This document shows, piece by piece, positions 42,140 to 51,401 of a stretch of 64,000 nucleotides of DNA. How positions within the stretch are numbered: the stretch's first letter is position 1; every line of letters begins with the position of its first letter. The notes beneath the pieces were generated by a model, which was not told where the DNA came from, did no database searches, and saw only the letters and a program-made list of their open reading frames with translations. The position numbers and the translations under genes are program-made. Location: positions 2,243,001-2,307,000 of the forward strand of contig NZ_CP101417.1 of NCBI RefSeq assembly GCF_024339125.1, read 5' to 3'. This DNA is from Xanthomonas hortorum (GTDB lineage Bacteria; Pseudomonadota; Gammaproteobacteria; Xanthomonadales; Xanthomonadaceae).

Positions 42140-44164
42140 ATGACCAACCCGCTGCTCGACCTGTCCGGACTGCCGTCCTTCGATGCGATCCGCCCCGAAC
42201 ACGTAGGCCCGGCAATCGATCGCCTGCTGGCCGAGGCCGAGGCTGCGGTGAAAGCGGCCGAGCAGGTCAGCCCGGTCAGCTGGGACAGCTTCGTGGTGCC
42301 GCTGGACGATGCCACCGAGCGGCTGTGGCGCGCGTGGGGGCAGGTGGGCCATCTGCAGGCGGTGGTCAATACGTCGGAACTGCGAGAGGCCTACAACAGC
42401 AATCTGCCCAAGTTAAGCCGCTTCGGCAGTGCGCTGGCGCAGAATCTGGCGTTGTACGCGCAATACAAGGCGCTCGCGGAATCACCGGAAGCGGCGCACT
42501 ACGACGCGGCACGTCGCAAGGTGCTGGAAAACGCGCTGCGCGATTTCCGCCTCGGCGGTGCCGAGCTGGATGACGCGTCCAAGGCGCGCTTTGCGCAAGT
42601 GCAGGAAGAGTTGTCTGCGTTGGCCGCCAAGTTTTCGCAGAACGTGCTCGATGCCACCGATGCATGGTCGTACGTGAGCGAAGACGAAAGCGAGCTGTCC
42701 GGCCTGCCGGTCGAAGTGATCGCCGCCGCACGCGCTGCTGCCGAAAAAGACGGCGTGCCAGGCTGGAAACTCACCTTGCAGATGCCGTGCTATCTGCCGG
42801 TGCAAACCGATGCGGACAATCGCGAACTGCGCGCGCGGCTGTATCGCGCCAATGCCGAGCGCGCCTCCGAATTCGGCAATGCTGCGCTGGACAACAGCGC
42901 CAATATCGACCGCATTCTCGCCTTGCGCGCCGAGCTGGCGCAGCTGCTCGGGTTTGCCAGCTACGCGGAGTATTCGGTCGCCACCAAGATGGCGCAAAGC
43001 CCGGATGAAGTGATGGGCTTCCTGCGTGATCTGGCGGTGCGCGCCAAGCCGTATGCGCAACGCGACCGTGCCGAGCTTGAAGCCTACGCACGCGACGAGC
43101 TGGGCCTGAATGAGTTGCAGGCGTGGGATCTGTTCTACGTCAGCGAAAAACTCAAGCAGGCGCGTTACAGCTTCTCCGAGCAGGAAGTGAAGCAGTACTT
43201 CACCGAGCCCAAGGTGCTGGCCGGCCTGTTCGATGTCATCCACAGCCTGTATGGGCTCACCGTCAAGCCCGATAGCGCGCCGGTCTGGCACGAGGATGTG
43301 CGTTTCTATCGATTGGAAGATGCACAGGGCGAGCTGGTCGGGCAGTTCTATCTGGATCTGTACGCACGCGAAGGCAAGCGCGGCGGTGCGTGGATGGACG
43401 ATTGCCGCAATCGCCGCGACACCGCCAACGGCGTGCAGACACCGCTGGTGTATCTGGTGTGCAACTTCGGTCGCGGCAGTGGCGATACGCCGGCCACGTT
43501 CCGGCATGGCGAAGTCACTACGCTGTTCCATGAAATGGGCCACGGCCTGCATCAGCTACTCACGCGCATCGGCGAGTTGGGTGTGGCCGGTATCAACGGC
43601 GTGGAATGGGATGCGGTGGAACTGCCGAGCCAGTTCATGGAGAACTTCTGCTGGGAATGGGAGCGCGTGCAGGCGATGACTGCGCATGTGCGCACCGGCG
43701 AGCCGTTGCCACGTAATCTGTTCGATCGGCTGTTGGCCGCACGCAATTTCCAGAGCGGCATGTTCACCGTACGCCAGCTGGAATTTGCGCTGTTCGACAT
43801 GCAGCTGCACAGCAGCTTCGACCCGCTGCAGGACAACGTGTTGCAGCTGATCGAGCGCGTGCGCGACGAAGTGGCGGTCAATCGCCCGCCGGCGTGGAAT
43901 CGTTTCCCGCATCAGTTCAGCCATATCTTTGCCGGTGGCTACGCGGCTGGCTACTACAGCTACAAGTGGGCCGAAGTGCTCAGCGCTGACGCCTACGCCG
44001 CCTTCGAAGAAGCACCCGAACAGGTTGCCGATACGGGCGCACGCTTCCGCCATGAAGTCTTGTCGCGTGGCGGCAGCCGTAGTGCGGCCGACAATTTCCG
44101 TGCCTTCCGTGGGCGTGCGCCGAGCATCGATGCGCTGTTGCGGCATAACGGCATGGCGGGCTGA
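42140..44164 (+). CDS. prlC: Oligopeptidase A, M3 zinc metallopeptidase
   Basis: A 674-aa cytoplasmic thimet-family peptidase that degrades peptides, including released signal peptides. The zinc site HEMGH (His464-His468 in TTLFHEMGHGLHQLL) and the third-ligand region VEWDAVELPSQFMENF are intact; the C-terminal half has the family segment HQFSHIFAGGYAAGYYSYKWAEVLSAD. The length is normal. It starts 115 bases after the Cds1-like gene. Confidence 0.95.
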   Translation: MTNPLLDLSGLPSFDAIRPEHVGPAIDRLLAEAEAAVKAAEQVSPVSWDSFVVPLDDATERLWRAWGQVGHLQAVVNTSELREAYNSNLPKLSRFGSALAQNLALYAQYKALAESPEAAHYDAARRKVLENALRDFRLGGAELDDASKARFAQVQEELSALAAKFSQNVLDATDAWSYVSEDESELSGLPVEVIAAARAAAEKDGVPGWKLTLQMPCYLPVQTDADNRELRARLYRANAERASEFGNAALDNSANIDRILALRAELAQLLGFASYAEYSVATKMAQSPDEVMGFLRDLAVRAKPYAQRDRAELEAYARDELGLNELQAWDLFYVSEKLKQARYSFSEQEVKQYFTEPKVLAGLFDVIHSLYGLTVKPDSAPVWHEDVRFYRLEDAQGELVGQFYLDLYAREGKRGGAWMDDCRNRRDTANGVQTPLVYLVCNFGRGSGDTPATFRHGEVTTLFHEMGHGLHQLLTRIGELGVAGINGVEWDAVELPSQFMENFCWEWERVQAMTAHVRTGEPLPRNLFDRLLAARNFQSGMFTVRQLEFALFDMQLHSSFDPLQDNVLQLIERVRDEVAVNRPPAWNRFPHQFSHIFAGGYAAGYYSYKWAEVLSADAYAAFEEAPEQVADTGARFRHEVLSRGGSRSAADNFRAFRGRAPSIDALLRHNGMAG

Positions 44165-44345
44165 TCGCGGGCTTTTTTAGTCAGGTCTCCCTGCTTTTCT
44201 AAAGCGTCGCCTCCGGTGCAGTGCAACGCATTCGGAAGCGACGCTTCGGCGAGCGCAAAAAGCTGATCGAAGCAGTGCACTGGACATCGTGTGTCCTTGA
44301 GTTCGAGCGCGTCCCATCGTGCTGCAGGACCAGGCACCCGCTCGC

Positions 44346-44801
44346 TCAGGTGCCTTCTACATCTTCAGGATGCTGCAAGTCGCGGCACTGGGCATGGCGT
44401 TCGCCCACCTGCGCCAGTGCGCCAGGAAATCCCAAGGCATAGGCATCCAGTTCGATCCAGGCAGGGTTGAGCGTCTCCACCAACTGCCGCCGCCAGGCAT
44501 GCGGCCAGGCGCGAAGTTGCGTGGCGCGGGCCTGGGCAGCTGCCAGATCGGTGCAGGCCTCGAACCACACCAGCAGCAGCGGCATCACGCGCTCCCTGGG
44601 CAAGCTGGCTTCCTGCTGCGCGATGATGCGCCGGCGCGTGTCGCTGATTGCGCCCAGACCACTTGCCACGTCGATGTAAAACGCCTCCCGCCGCGCATGC
44701 GCCAGCAGGTAAACCACCGATGGGCCATGAAACAAGCTATCCCAGTCGGCATGCTCAAGCGCCGCGAATTCCGATCTCACCGGAGAGCGCGTGTCAGCCA
44801 T
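44346..44801 (-). CDS. Degenerate GIY-YIG-like protein
   Basis: A 151-aa protein with a layout recalling GIY-YIG nucleases: a beta strand VVYLLAHA, then FYIDVASGLGAI in the place of the YIG strand, and, later, RVMPLLLVWFEACTDLAAAQARATQLRAW followed by NPAWIEL, like the C-terminal part of small bacterial GIY-YIG proteins. The Gly of YIG is replaced by Asp, so catalysis is doubtful. The ATG at 44801 is chosen because GGAGG lies eight bases upstream; two more upstream ATGs are in frame. Location next to fabB gives no functional hint. Confidence 0.65.
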   Translation of the reverse strand: MADTRSPVRSEFAALEHADWDSLFHGPSVVYLLAHARREAFYIDVASGLGAISDTRRRIIAQQEASLPRERVMPLLLVWFEACTDLAAAQARATQLRAWPHAWRRQLVETLNPAWIELDAYALGFPGALAQVGERHAQCRDLQHPEDVEGT

Positions 44802-45078
44802 CTTCGCTACCTCCATCTTCGCCATGCACCATGGGCCAACCCGAGCGCGACCGTCGCGATGTTGGCATAGTGCAATTGCAGGCTAGCAAAGACGCGGCGA
44901 TCTCGCTCGATACGTATTGGGATGCGCATTAGCGCGGCCGTGCCTGGGCCGAGCAGCGCGAGCGTGCCTACTGGCGCAAGTATCGGCCCGGCATGCCGCC
45001 GACTGCTTGCCGATGCGTGCCGTGCAGATGCCGAACAGGTCACGCGATCCCGTTCGGCTTCCGCCACGTCATCAATCA
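44802..45078. other. 277-base gap between the GIY-YIG-like gene and fabB
   Basis: No intact gene is supported. A plus-strand frame with a charged, aromatic-rich stretch (EQRERAYWRKYRPGMP) looks like possible gene decay, but it is interrupted by a stop and has no start signal. Confidence 0.4.
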
Positions 45079-46287
45079 TTACATCCGGCCGAACACCAAT
45101 GCGCCATTGGTACCGCCGAAGCCGAAGCTGTTGGACATCACAGTGTTCAACGTTGCGGCACGCGTTTCGCGCAGGATCGGGAAGCCTTCCGCGCGCGGGT
45201 CGAGTTCGTCGATATGCGCCGAGCCGGCCATGAAACCATCGCGCAGCATCAGCAGGCTGTAGATCGCCTCGTGCACGCTGGCCGCGCCCAACGAATGGCC
45301 CGACAGCGCCTTGGTCGAGGACAGCGGTGGCACGTTGTCGCCGAACACTTCGCGCACCGCGCCCAGTTCGGTGACATCGCCCAGTGGGGTGGAGGTGCCG
45401 TGGGTGTTGAGATAATCGATCGGCTGGCTGAGGCCTTGCATGGCCATGTGCATGCAGCGCACTGCGCCTTCGCCGCTGGGCGCGACCATGTCGGCGCCAT
45501 CGGAGGTCACGCCATAACCGAGCAATTCGGCATGGATGCGTGCGCCGCGCGCGATGGCGTGGTCGTAGTCTTCCAGCACCAGCATGCCGCCGCCGCTACC
45601 GATGACGAAGCCATCACGCTGCGCATCGTACGGGCGCGAGGCGACCGCAGGACGATCGTTGAAGCCGGTCGACAACGCACCCATCGCATCGAACATCACG
45701 CTCATGGTCCAGTGCAATTCTTCGCCGCCGCCGGCGAACATCACATCCTGCGCGCCATGCCGGATCAGATCCGCAGCCGCGCCAATGCAATGCGCCGAAG
45801 TGGCGCAGGCAGCCGATAGCGAGTAGCTCAGGCCGCGAATCTTGAACGCAGTGGCCAACGATGCAGACACCGCCGAACACATCGTGCGCGGCACCATGTA
45901 TGGGCCAACCTTGCGCACGCCACGGTTGCGCAGCAGATCGGCGGTTTCCACCTGCCATTGGCTGGATCCGCCACCGGAGCCGGCAATCACGCCGGTACGT
46001 AATGCGCTGACCTGTTCGGCATCCAGCCCGGCATCGGCGATCGCATCGCGCATCGCCAGATACGCGTACGCCGAGGCATCGCCCATGAAGCGCTTGAGCT
46101 TGCGGTCGATCAGGCTGTCCAGGTCCAGCGCCACCGCGCCGCCGACCTGGCTGCGCAGGCCTGCTTCGGCGTGATCGGGCAACGCGGTGATGCCCGAGCG
46201 GCTCTCGCGCAGTGCAGTGGAGACGGTGTCCAGATCATTGCCCAGACACGAATTGATGCCCATTCCGGTGACGACGACACGGCGCAT
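45079..46287 (-). CDS. fabB: 3-Oxoacyl-ACP synthase I
   Basis: A 402-aa condensing enzyme needed for unsaturated fatty acids. The catalytic Cys161 is in [11 protein letters not shown]; the two His are in [12 protein letters not shown] and SGHSLGAAS. The C-terminus carries the family [10 protein letters not shown] motif. The start codon shares one base with the fabA stop (TGATG), so the two are coupled. Confidence 0.96.
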   Translation of the reverse strand: MRRVVVTGMGINSCLGNDLDTVSTALRESRSGITALPDHAEAGLRSQVGGAVALDLDSLIDRKLKRFMGDASAYAYLAMRDAIADAGLDAEQVSALRTGVIAGSGGGSSQWQVETADLLRNRGVRKVGPYMVPRTMCSAVSASLATAFKIRGLSYSLSAACATSAHCIGAAADLIRHGAQDVMFAGGGEELHWTMSVMFDAMGALSTGFNDRPAVASRPYDAQRDGFVIGSGGGMLVLEDYDHAIARGARIHAELLGYGVTSDGADMVAPSGEGAVRCMHMAMQGLSQPIDYLNTHGTSTPLGDVTELGAVREVFGDNVPPLSSTKALSGHSLGAASVHEAIYSLLMLRDGFMAGSAHIDELDPRAEGFPILRETRAATLNTVMSNSFGFGGTNGALVFGRM

Positions 46288-46802
46288 CAGAAATTCTCCG
46301 TTGAAGTGAACATGCCTACGCGCAGGTCTTTGGCAGTGTAGATCTCGCGCCCGTCCACCAGCATGCGTGCATCGGTCTGCGCCATCACCAGCTTGCGGTT
46401 GATCACGCGGCTGATATCGATCTCGTACGTTACCAGGGTGGCGCTCGGCAGCACCTGGCCGGTGAACTTGACCTCGCCGCAACCCAGCGCGCGGCCGCGG
46501 CCCGGCGCGCCGATCCAGGTGAGGAAGAAGCCGGTCAGCTGCCACATCGCATCCAGGCCCAGGCAGCCGGGCATCACCGGGTCGCCGATGAAGTGGCAGC
46601 CGAAGAACCAAAGGTCCGGGCGGACATCGAGTTCTGCGCGGATCACGCCCTTGCCGTGTGCACCGCCGGTGTCGTTGATCTCGGTGATGCGGTCGAACAT
46701 CAGCATCGGGTCGTTGGGCAGGCGGGCACTGTCGGGTCCGAACAATTCCCCACGCGCGCTGGCCAGCAATTGGTCACGCGAGTACGCACTTTGACGAGTC
46801 AT
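46287..46802 (-). CDS. fabA: Beta-hydroxydecanoyl-ACP dehydratase/isomerase
   Basis: A 171-aa enzyme introducing the double bond at C10. Catalytic His70 ([14 protein letters not shown]) and Asp84 ([13 protein letters not shown]) are at the E. coli positions. The ATG at 46802 has AGGAAA upstream. First gene of the fabAB pair, divergent from dinB across 205 bases. Confidence 0.96.
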   Translation of the reverse strand: MTRQSAYSRDQLLASARGELFGPDSARLPNDPMLMFDRITEINDTGGAHGKGVIRAELDVRPDLWFFGCHFIGDPVMPGCLGLDAMWQLTGFFLTWIGAPGRGRALGCGEVKFTGQVLPSATLVTYEIDISRVINRKLVMAQTDARMLVDGREIYTAKDLRVGMFTSTENF

Positions 46803-47007
46803 GACGAACGTTTCCTGCAAGAAGCGATAAGGCGAAGCCGGCAAGCGTGCATGAGGGCGCGCGGTTCAATCAAACGTTTTATCCGTACGCATGCGTGCTG
46901 TGTTCAACCGGTTGCGCAGTGCGGCAAGCGGTCTGTGCAGGCCGGATCAAGGCGTGAGACGCGGCTGATTTATCATGTGCTGACGCTTTTGGAGAGACGC
47001 CAGCTTG

Positions 47008-48087
47008 ATGCGCAAGATCGTGCACGTGGACATGGATGCGTTCTACGCGTCCGTGGAGCAACGTGACGATCCATCGCTGCGCGGCAAGCCGGTGGTGGTG
47101 GCGTGGCGCGGTGCGCGCTCGGTGGTGTGCGCGGCCTCCTACGAAGCGCGTACCTTCGGTATTCGTTCGGCCATGCCGGCGATGCGTGCCGAGCGTCTAT
47201 GCCCGGACGCGGTGTTCGTGCCGCCGGATTTTGCACGCTACAAGGCGGTGTCGCGGCAGGTGCGCGAGATCTTCTATCGGCATACCGATCTGGTCGAGCC
47301 GTTGTCGCTGGACGAGGCCTATCTGGATGTCACGCAAGCCAAGACCGGCATGCAACTGGCCACCGAAATCGCGCAACTGATCCGCACCCAGATCCGCGAG
47401 GAAACCCGGCTCACTGCATCGGCCGGCATCGCGCCGAACAAATTCCTGGCCAAGATCGCTTCGGACTGGCGCAAGCCCGACGGGCAGTTCGTCATCGCGC
47501 CCAGTCGTGTGGATGCCTTCCTGCTGCCGCTGCCGGTCAATCGTATTCCTGGCGTGGGCAAGGTAATGGATGGCAAGTTGGCGGCCTTAGGCATCGTCAC
47601 CGTCAGCGATCTGCGGCTGCGTCCCCTGGAAGAATTGCAGGCGCATTTCGGCAGCTTCGGGCAGAGCCTGTATCGCCGCGCGCGTGGCATCGACGAGCGT
47701 CCGGTCGAGCCGGATCAGGAGGTGCAGTCGGTGTCCTCGGAAGACACCTTCAGCGAAGATATCGCGCTGGAGGCGCTGGATCCGCACATCCTGCGCCTGG
47801 CCGAAAAAACCTGGCTCGCCACGCGGCGCACCGAGCGTATCGGGCGCACCGTGGTGCTGAAATTGAAGACCTCGAACTTTCGCATTCTGACCCGCTCGTA
47901 CACGCCGGAGCAGCCACCGGCCTCACTGGAGGCACTGGCGGAGATTGCATTGGCGCTGACCCGGCGCGTGGAGTTGCCTGCCGACACGCGCTATCGCCTG
48001 GTCGGTGTGGGTTTGAGCGGTTTCAGCGATGCGGAAGAGGGCGCGGTGCAGGGCGAGTTGTTCGGCGAGGTGCCGCAGGCGCAGTGA
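47008..48087 (+). CDS. dinB: DNA polymerase IV (Y-family translesion polymerase)
   Basis: A 359-aa Y-family polymerase. Catalytic acids appear in VHVDMDAFYASVEQ and LSLDEAYLDV; the thumb (helix-hairpin-helix) has NRIPGVGKVMDGKLAALGI, and the little finger follows (about 230-345). The last residues are EVPQAQ, without an obvious beta-clamp motif of the QLVLGL type, unlike E. coli. A TTG three bases upstream could also start translation. I see no LexA box upstream. Confidence 0.95.
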   Translation: MRKIVHVDMDAFYASVEQRDDPSLRGKPVVVAWRGARSVVCAASYEARTFGIRSAMPAMRAERLCPDAVFVPPDFARYKAVSRQVREIFYRHTDLVEPLSLDEAYLDVTQAKTGMQLATEIAQLIRTQIREETRLTASAGIAPNKFLAKIASDWRKPDGQFVIAPSRVDAFLLPLPVNRIPGVGKVMDGKLAALGIVTVSDLRLRPLEELQAHFGSFGQSLYRRARGIDERPVEPDQEVQSVSSEDTFSEDIALEALDPHILRLAEKTWLATRRTERIGRTVVLKLKTSNFRILTRSYTPEQPPASLEALAEIALALTRRVELPADTRYRLVGVGLSGFSDAEEGAVQGELFGEVPQAQ

Positions 48088-48248
48088 GTGCGATGCGCGG
48101 TGCCTGCACTGCTGCTGCGTTGGCGTGATGCATGCAGCAATGACTGCATCGACGCATGCATCCGCACTCCCCATCGCTCCACGGTGACACGCTGTGAATC
48201 CTGCACTTCGTACACTGCGCCTCGCTCTCCCCACACAAGGCAGTCCGC

Positions 48249-48899
48249 ATGTATCCGTATCCACTGGTGATTTTCGACCTGGATGGCACGCTGGTGGACA
48301 GCGCACCGAATATTGCCGAAGCGCTCAACGCCACCTTGCAGGAACTTGGGCTGCAGCAGTTCAGCGAGGCGACGATCCGCAGCTGGATCGGCGAAGGGGT
48401 GCACGTGCTGCTTGCCACCGCCTTGCGCGAAGCCGGCGGCACGCACGATGCCGATACCGAAATGCCGGTGATGATGCGGCACTACGAAGCCTGCCTGCTG
48501 CACAACCCGCAGGTGTATCCCGGCGTTGCCGAGGCATTGACCGGCTTGCGCGAAGCGGGTGCCACGCTGGCGTTGTGCACCAACAAGCCGTCGCGTTTTA
48601 TCGCACCGTTGTTGGAGCACCTGGGCATCGCGACGCATTTCAGCACGGTGCTCGGTGGCGATTCGCTGCCGCAGCGCAAGCCCGATCCAGCGCCGCTGCT
48701 GCATCTAGCCAGGCAGTTTCGGCACACACCGCAGCAGTGCCTGATGGTGGGCGATTCGGCCACCGATGCGGCCGCCGCAAATGCGGCTGCAATGCCGTTG
48801 GCGATGGTGCGCTACGGCTATCTGCGCGGCTTTGATGTACAGACATCCGGCGCGGTTGCCCTTGTCGATGACATGCGCGAACTGCTTGCGTTGAAGTAG
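48249..48899 (+). CDS. gph: Phosphoglycolate phosphatase, HAD superfamily
   Basis: A 216-aa phosphatase. Motif I FDLDGTLVDSA (nucleophile Asp11 region), motif II LCTNKPS, Lys in GDSLPQRKPDP and motif IV VGDSATDAAAANAA are intact; a helical cap lies between motif I and II. It removes 2-phosphoglycolate, formed during repair of oxidative DNA breaks, which fits its place after dinB. In xanthomonads similar proteins can act on N-acetylmuramic acid 6-phosphate, so the substrate is not certain. Confidence 0.87.
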   Translation: MYPYPLVIFDLDGTLVDSAPNIAEALNATLQELGLQQFSEATIRSWIGEGVHVLLATALREAGGTHDADTEMPVMMRHYEACLLHNPQVYPGVAEALTGLREAGATLALCTNKPSRFIAPLLEHLGIATHFSTVLGGDSLPQRKPDPAPLLHLARQFRHTPQQCLMVGDSATDAAAANAAAMPLAMVRYGYLRGFDVQTSGAVALVDDMRELLALK

Positions 48900-48924
48900 C
48901 GCGCAGCAGCGCCACCGCAGACCT

Positions 48925-48945
48925 GCGATTTGAGAATGAATCGCA
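48925..48945 (+). promoter_or_regulatory. Possible Fur-box inverted repeat upstream of the siderophore receptor
   Basis: GCGATT-tgagaatg-AATCGC is a perfect 6-bp inverted repeat, and TGAGAATGAATCGCA (48931-48945) fits the Fur 7-1-7 pattern well in its left half and partly in the right. It lies about 140 bases before the receptor start. Confidence 0.4.
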
Positions 48946-49080
48946 TCTGTGTAGAATGCGCGGACAATCTTGACTGCGTTGTAGCGCCTTGCACGTACCC
49001 AGTGCACGTTGCACGCATCACCCCCACCGTGTCACCTCAAGCCGTCGCCAGAGGTCTATCTCCTGTCGAGAGGTTTGAGA

Positions 49081-51348
49081 ATGTCCGCATCACGCCGGTC
49101 ATGGATGTCTGTGCCTGCACGCCGTCCCGTGTTGTCCCACCGTCAGCTGGTGCTGGCCATTGCGCTCGGTTGTGGCAGCTGCATTTGCAGCGCATCTGCC
49201 GAAGACGCCGCAGCCGATCCGCAATCGCTGGACACCGTGCATGTCACTGCCGCACAGATCGCCCGGCAAGCATTGGGTTCGTCGGTGATCACCGACGAAG
49301 ACATCGAACGGCGCCCACCGGTCAACGATCTGTCGCAGTTGCTGCGCACCATGCCTGGCGTCAATCTCACCGGCAACAGTGCCTCTGGCCAGTACGGCAA
49401 CAACCGCCAGATCGATCTGCGCGGTATGGGCCCGGAAAACACGCTGATTCTGGTCGATGGCAAGCCGGTGGGATCGCGCGATGCCGTGCGCATGGGCCGC
49501 AGCGGCGAGCGCAATACGCGCGGCGACACCAACTGGGTGCCTGCCGAAGCGGTGGAGCGCATCGAAGTGCTGCGCGGCCCGGCCGCTGCACGCTATGGCT
49601 CGGGTGCCTCCGGTGGCGTGGTCAACATCATCACCAAAAAGCCCACCGGCGATCTGACCGGCTCGATGACGGTGTTCGGTCTTGTGCCGCAGCACAGTGC
49701 CGAAGGCGGTGGCCAGCGTGCCGGCTTCCAGCTCAGCGGCCCGCTGTCCGACACGTTCTCGTTCCGTCTCTACAGCAACCTCAACAAAACCGATCCGGAT
49801 TCGCTGGATCTCAATCGTCGCTTCGCCAGCAACGCTGCCGCAGTGCCACCGGCCGGGCGCGAGGGCGTGCGCAACAAGGACATCAACGGCCTGCTGCGTT
49901 GGGACCCGATGGAAGGCCAGGTGCTCGAACTCGATGCCGGTTTCAGCCGCCAGGGCAATCTGTACGCGGGCGATCGCGCGGTCAGTGCCGACGGCCTGGC
50001 CGGCGCGGATCTCAGCGCCTTGTTCGGCAGCGAAACCAATACCATGATCCGCCGCACCGCATCGCTGACCCATCGCGGCACCTGGGCGCTGGGCACCTCG
50101 CGCCTCACTGCTGCCCATGAAGGCACCGACAACACCCGCCTCAACGAAGGCCTGGCCGGCGGGCCGGAAGGCTCCATCGCCGCCGGCCTGCTCAACTCCA
50201 CCGCCACGCTCGATAACCTCAACATCGATGGCGAATTCAACATGCCGTTGCAGGCCTGGGCCGAACAGGTGCTCACGCTGGGTTTCGAGCGCCGCCAGAG
50301 CCGCCTCAGCGATGCCTATTCGATGTCGCAAGCCGTCACCGCCGGCGGCGGCTTCCCCGGCCTTGCCGCAGGCGCACGCAGTCCACGCAGCGAAGCCACG
50401 CTCAGCGCGGTGTATCTGGAAGACAACATCTACGCCACCGAGCGGCTGACGCTCACGCCGGGCCTGCGGCTGGATCACCACAGCCAGTTCGGCAACAACC
50501 TCAGCCCCAGCCTCAACGTGCAGTACAAACTCACCGACGACTGGCTGCTCAAGGGCGGCATCGCGCGCGCGTTCAAGGCGCCCAACCTGTACCAGTCCAA
50601 CGCCAATTATCTGTATTACACGCGCGGCAATGGCTGCCCGGTGTTGTTCCCCAATCTCGGCTCGGGCTGCTATATCCAGGGCAACGACAACCTCGATCCG
50701 GAGACCAGCATCAACAAGGAGATCGGCATCGAGTGGGCACCGCAGAGCGGCCACCACGCCTCGCTGACGTATTTCCACAACGCCTATGACGACAAGATCG
50801 TTGCCGGCATGACGCCGGTTGGCGTCACTGTCGACAGACGTGGGCAGGTGTTCCAGTGGACCAACGCGTCGGAAGCGATCGTGCAGGGCGTGGAGGGCAA
50901 TCTCACCTTGCCGCTGCTGGGCGACCAGGGCCGCGAACTGAAGTGGAACACCAACGTCACCTACATGATCGAGAACAAGAACACCGCCACCGATCAGCCG
51001 TTGTCGGTGATCCCGGAATACACCGTCAATACCACGCTGGATTGGCAACCGACCCAGGCCTTGTCGCTGCTGCTCATCGGCACCTTCTACGGCAAGCAGG
51101 AATCGGCCACCCAATCGAGCACCAGCGGCGGCGCCATCGCCCCCGACGCGCGCGACCCCTACGATCTGTGGGGCATCAGTGCGCGTTACCGCATTACCCG
51201 CAAGATCAGCGTGGGGATGGGCGTGGATAACCTGTTCGATACGCGACTGTTCCGCGAAGGCACCAACAACACCGGCGGTGCGGCGGGTGCGGCCACCTAC
51301 AACGAGCCAGGGCGCGCGTATTGGGCGAGCTTGAGTTTCGGCTTCTAA
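49081..51348 (+). CDS. TonB-dependent siderophore receptor, catecholate (FepA/PfeA) type
   Basis: A 755-aa outer membrane receptor. Signal peptide to about residue 45 (LVLAIALGCGSCICSASA), TonB-box region DTVHVTAA, plug domain (about 60-210) with YGNNRQIDLRGMGPENTLILVDGKP and ERIEVLRGPAAARYGSGASGG, then a 22-strand barrel ending in WASLSFGF with terminal Phe. The plug and barrel resemble FepA/PfeA rather than hydroxamate receptors. The ATG has GAGAGG upstream; an in-frame start 24 codons earlier is less likely. The esterase gene directly follows, fitting uptake of a catecholate ester. Confidence 0.92.
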   Translation: MSASRRSWMSVPARRPVLSHRQLVLAIALGCGSCICSASAEDAAADPQSLDTVHVTAAQIARQALGSSVITDEDIERRPPVNDLSQLLRTMPGVNLTGNSASGQYGNNRQIDLRGMGPENTLILVDGKPVGSRDAVRMGRSGERNTRGDTNWVPAEAVERIEVLRGPAAARYGSGASGGVVNIITKKPTGDLTGSMTVFGLVPQHSAEGGGQRAGFQLSGPLSDTFSFRLYSNLNKTDPDSLDLNRRFASNAAAVPPAGREGVRNKDINGLLRWDPMEGQVLELDAGFSRQGNLYAGDRAVSADGLAGADLSALFGSETNTMIRRTASLTHRGTWALGTSRLTAAHEGTDNTRLNEGLAGGPEGSIAAGLLNSTATLDNLNIDGEFNMPLQAWAEQVLTLGFERRQSRLSDAYSMSQAVTAGGGFPGLAAGARSPRSEATLSAVYLEDNIYATERLTLTPGLRLDHHSQFGNNLSPSLNVQYKLTDDWLLKGGIARAFKAPNLYQSNANYLYYTRGNGCPVLFPNLGSGCYIQGNDNLDPETSINKEIGIEWAPQSGHHASLTYFHNAYDDKIVAGMTPVGVTVDRRGQVFQWTNASEAIVQGVEGNLTLPLLGDQGRELKWNTNVTYMIENKNTATDQPLSVIPEYTVNTTLDWQPTQALSLLLIGTFYGKQESATQSSTSGGAIAPDARDPYDLWGISARYRITRKISVGMGVDNLFDTRLFREGTNNTGGAAGAATYNEPGRAYWASLSFGF

Positions 51349-51360
51349 ATGGCGATGCAG

Positions 51361-51384
51361 CGCCGCGTACAAACGTGCGCGGCG
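51361..51384 (+). other. Intercistronic hairpin between the siderophore receptor and esterase genes
   Basis: Perfect 7-bp stem CGCCGCG / CGCGGCG, 10-base loop, 13 bases after the receptor stop and just before the esterase ribosome site. It may lower the esterase level or stabilise the receptor mRNA. Confidence 0.45.
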
Positions 51385-51401
51385 CATGAGGAGAGCATGC
51401 A

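Noticed and set aside
44820..45078. A decayed gene on the plus strand with EQRERAYWRKYRPGMP.
   Set aside because: Interrupted by a stop and without a start or family match; too short to support even as a pseudogene.
46803..47007. A LexA/SOS box in front of dinB.
   Set aside because: No TTAG-N6-TACTA or CTG-N10-CAG site with good match in the divergent fabA-dinB gap.
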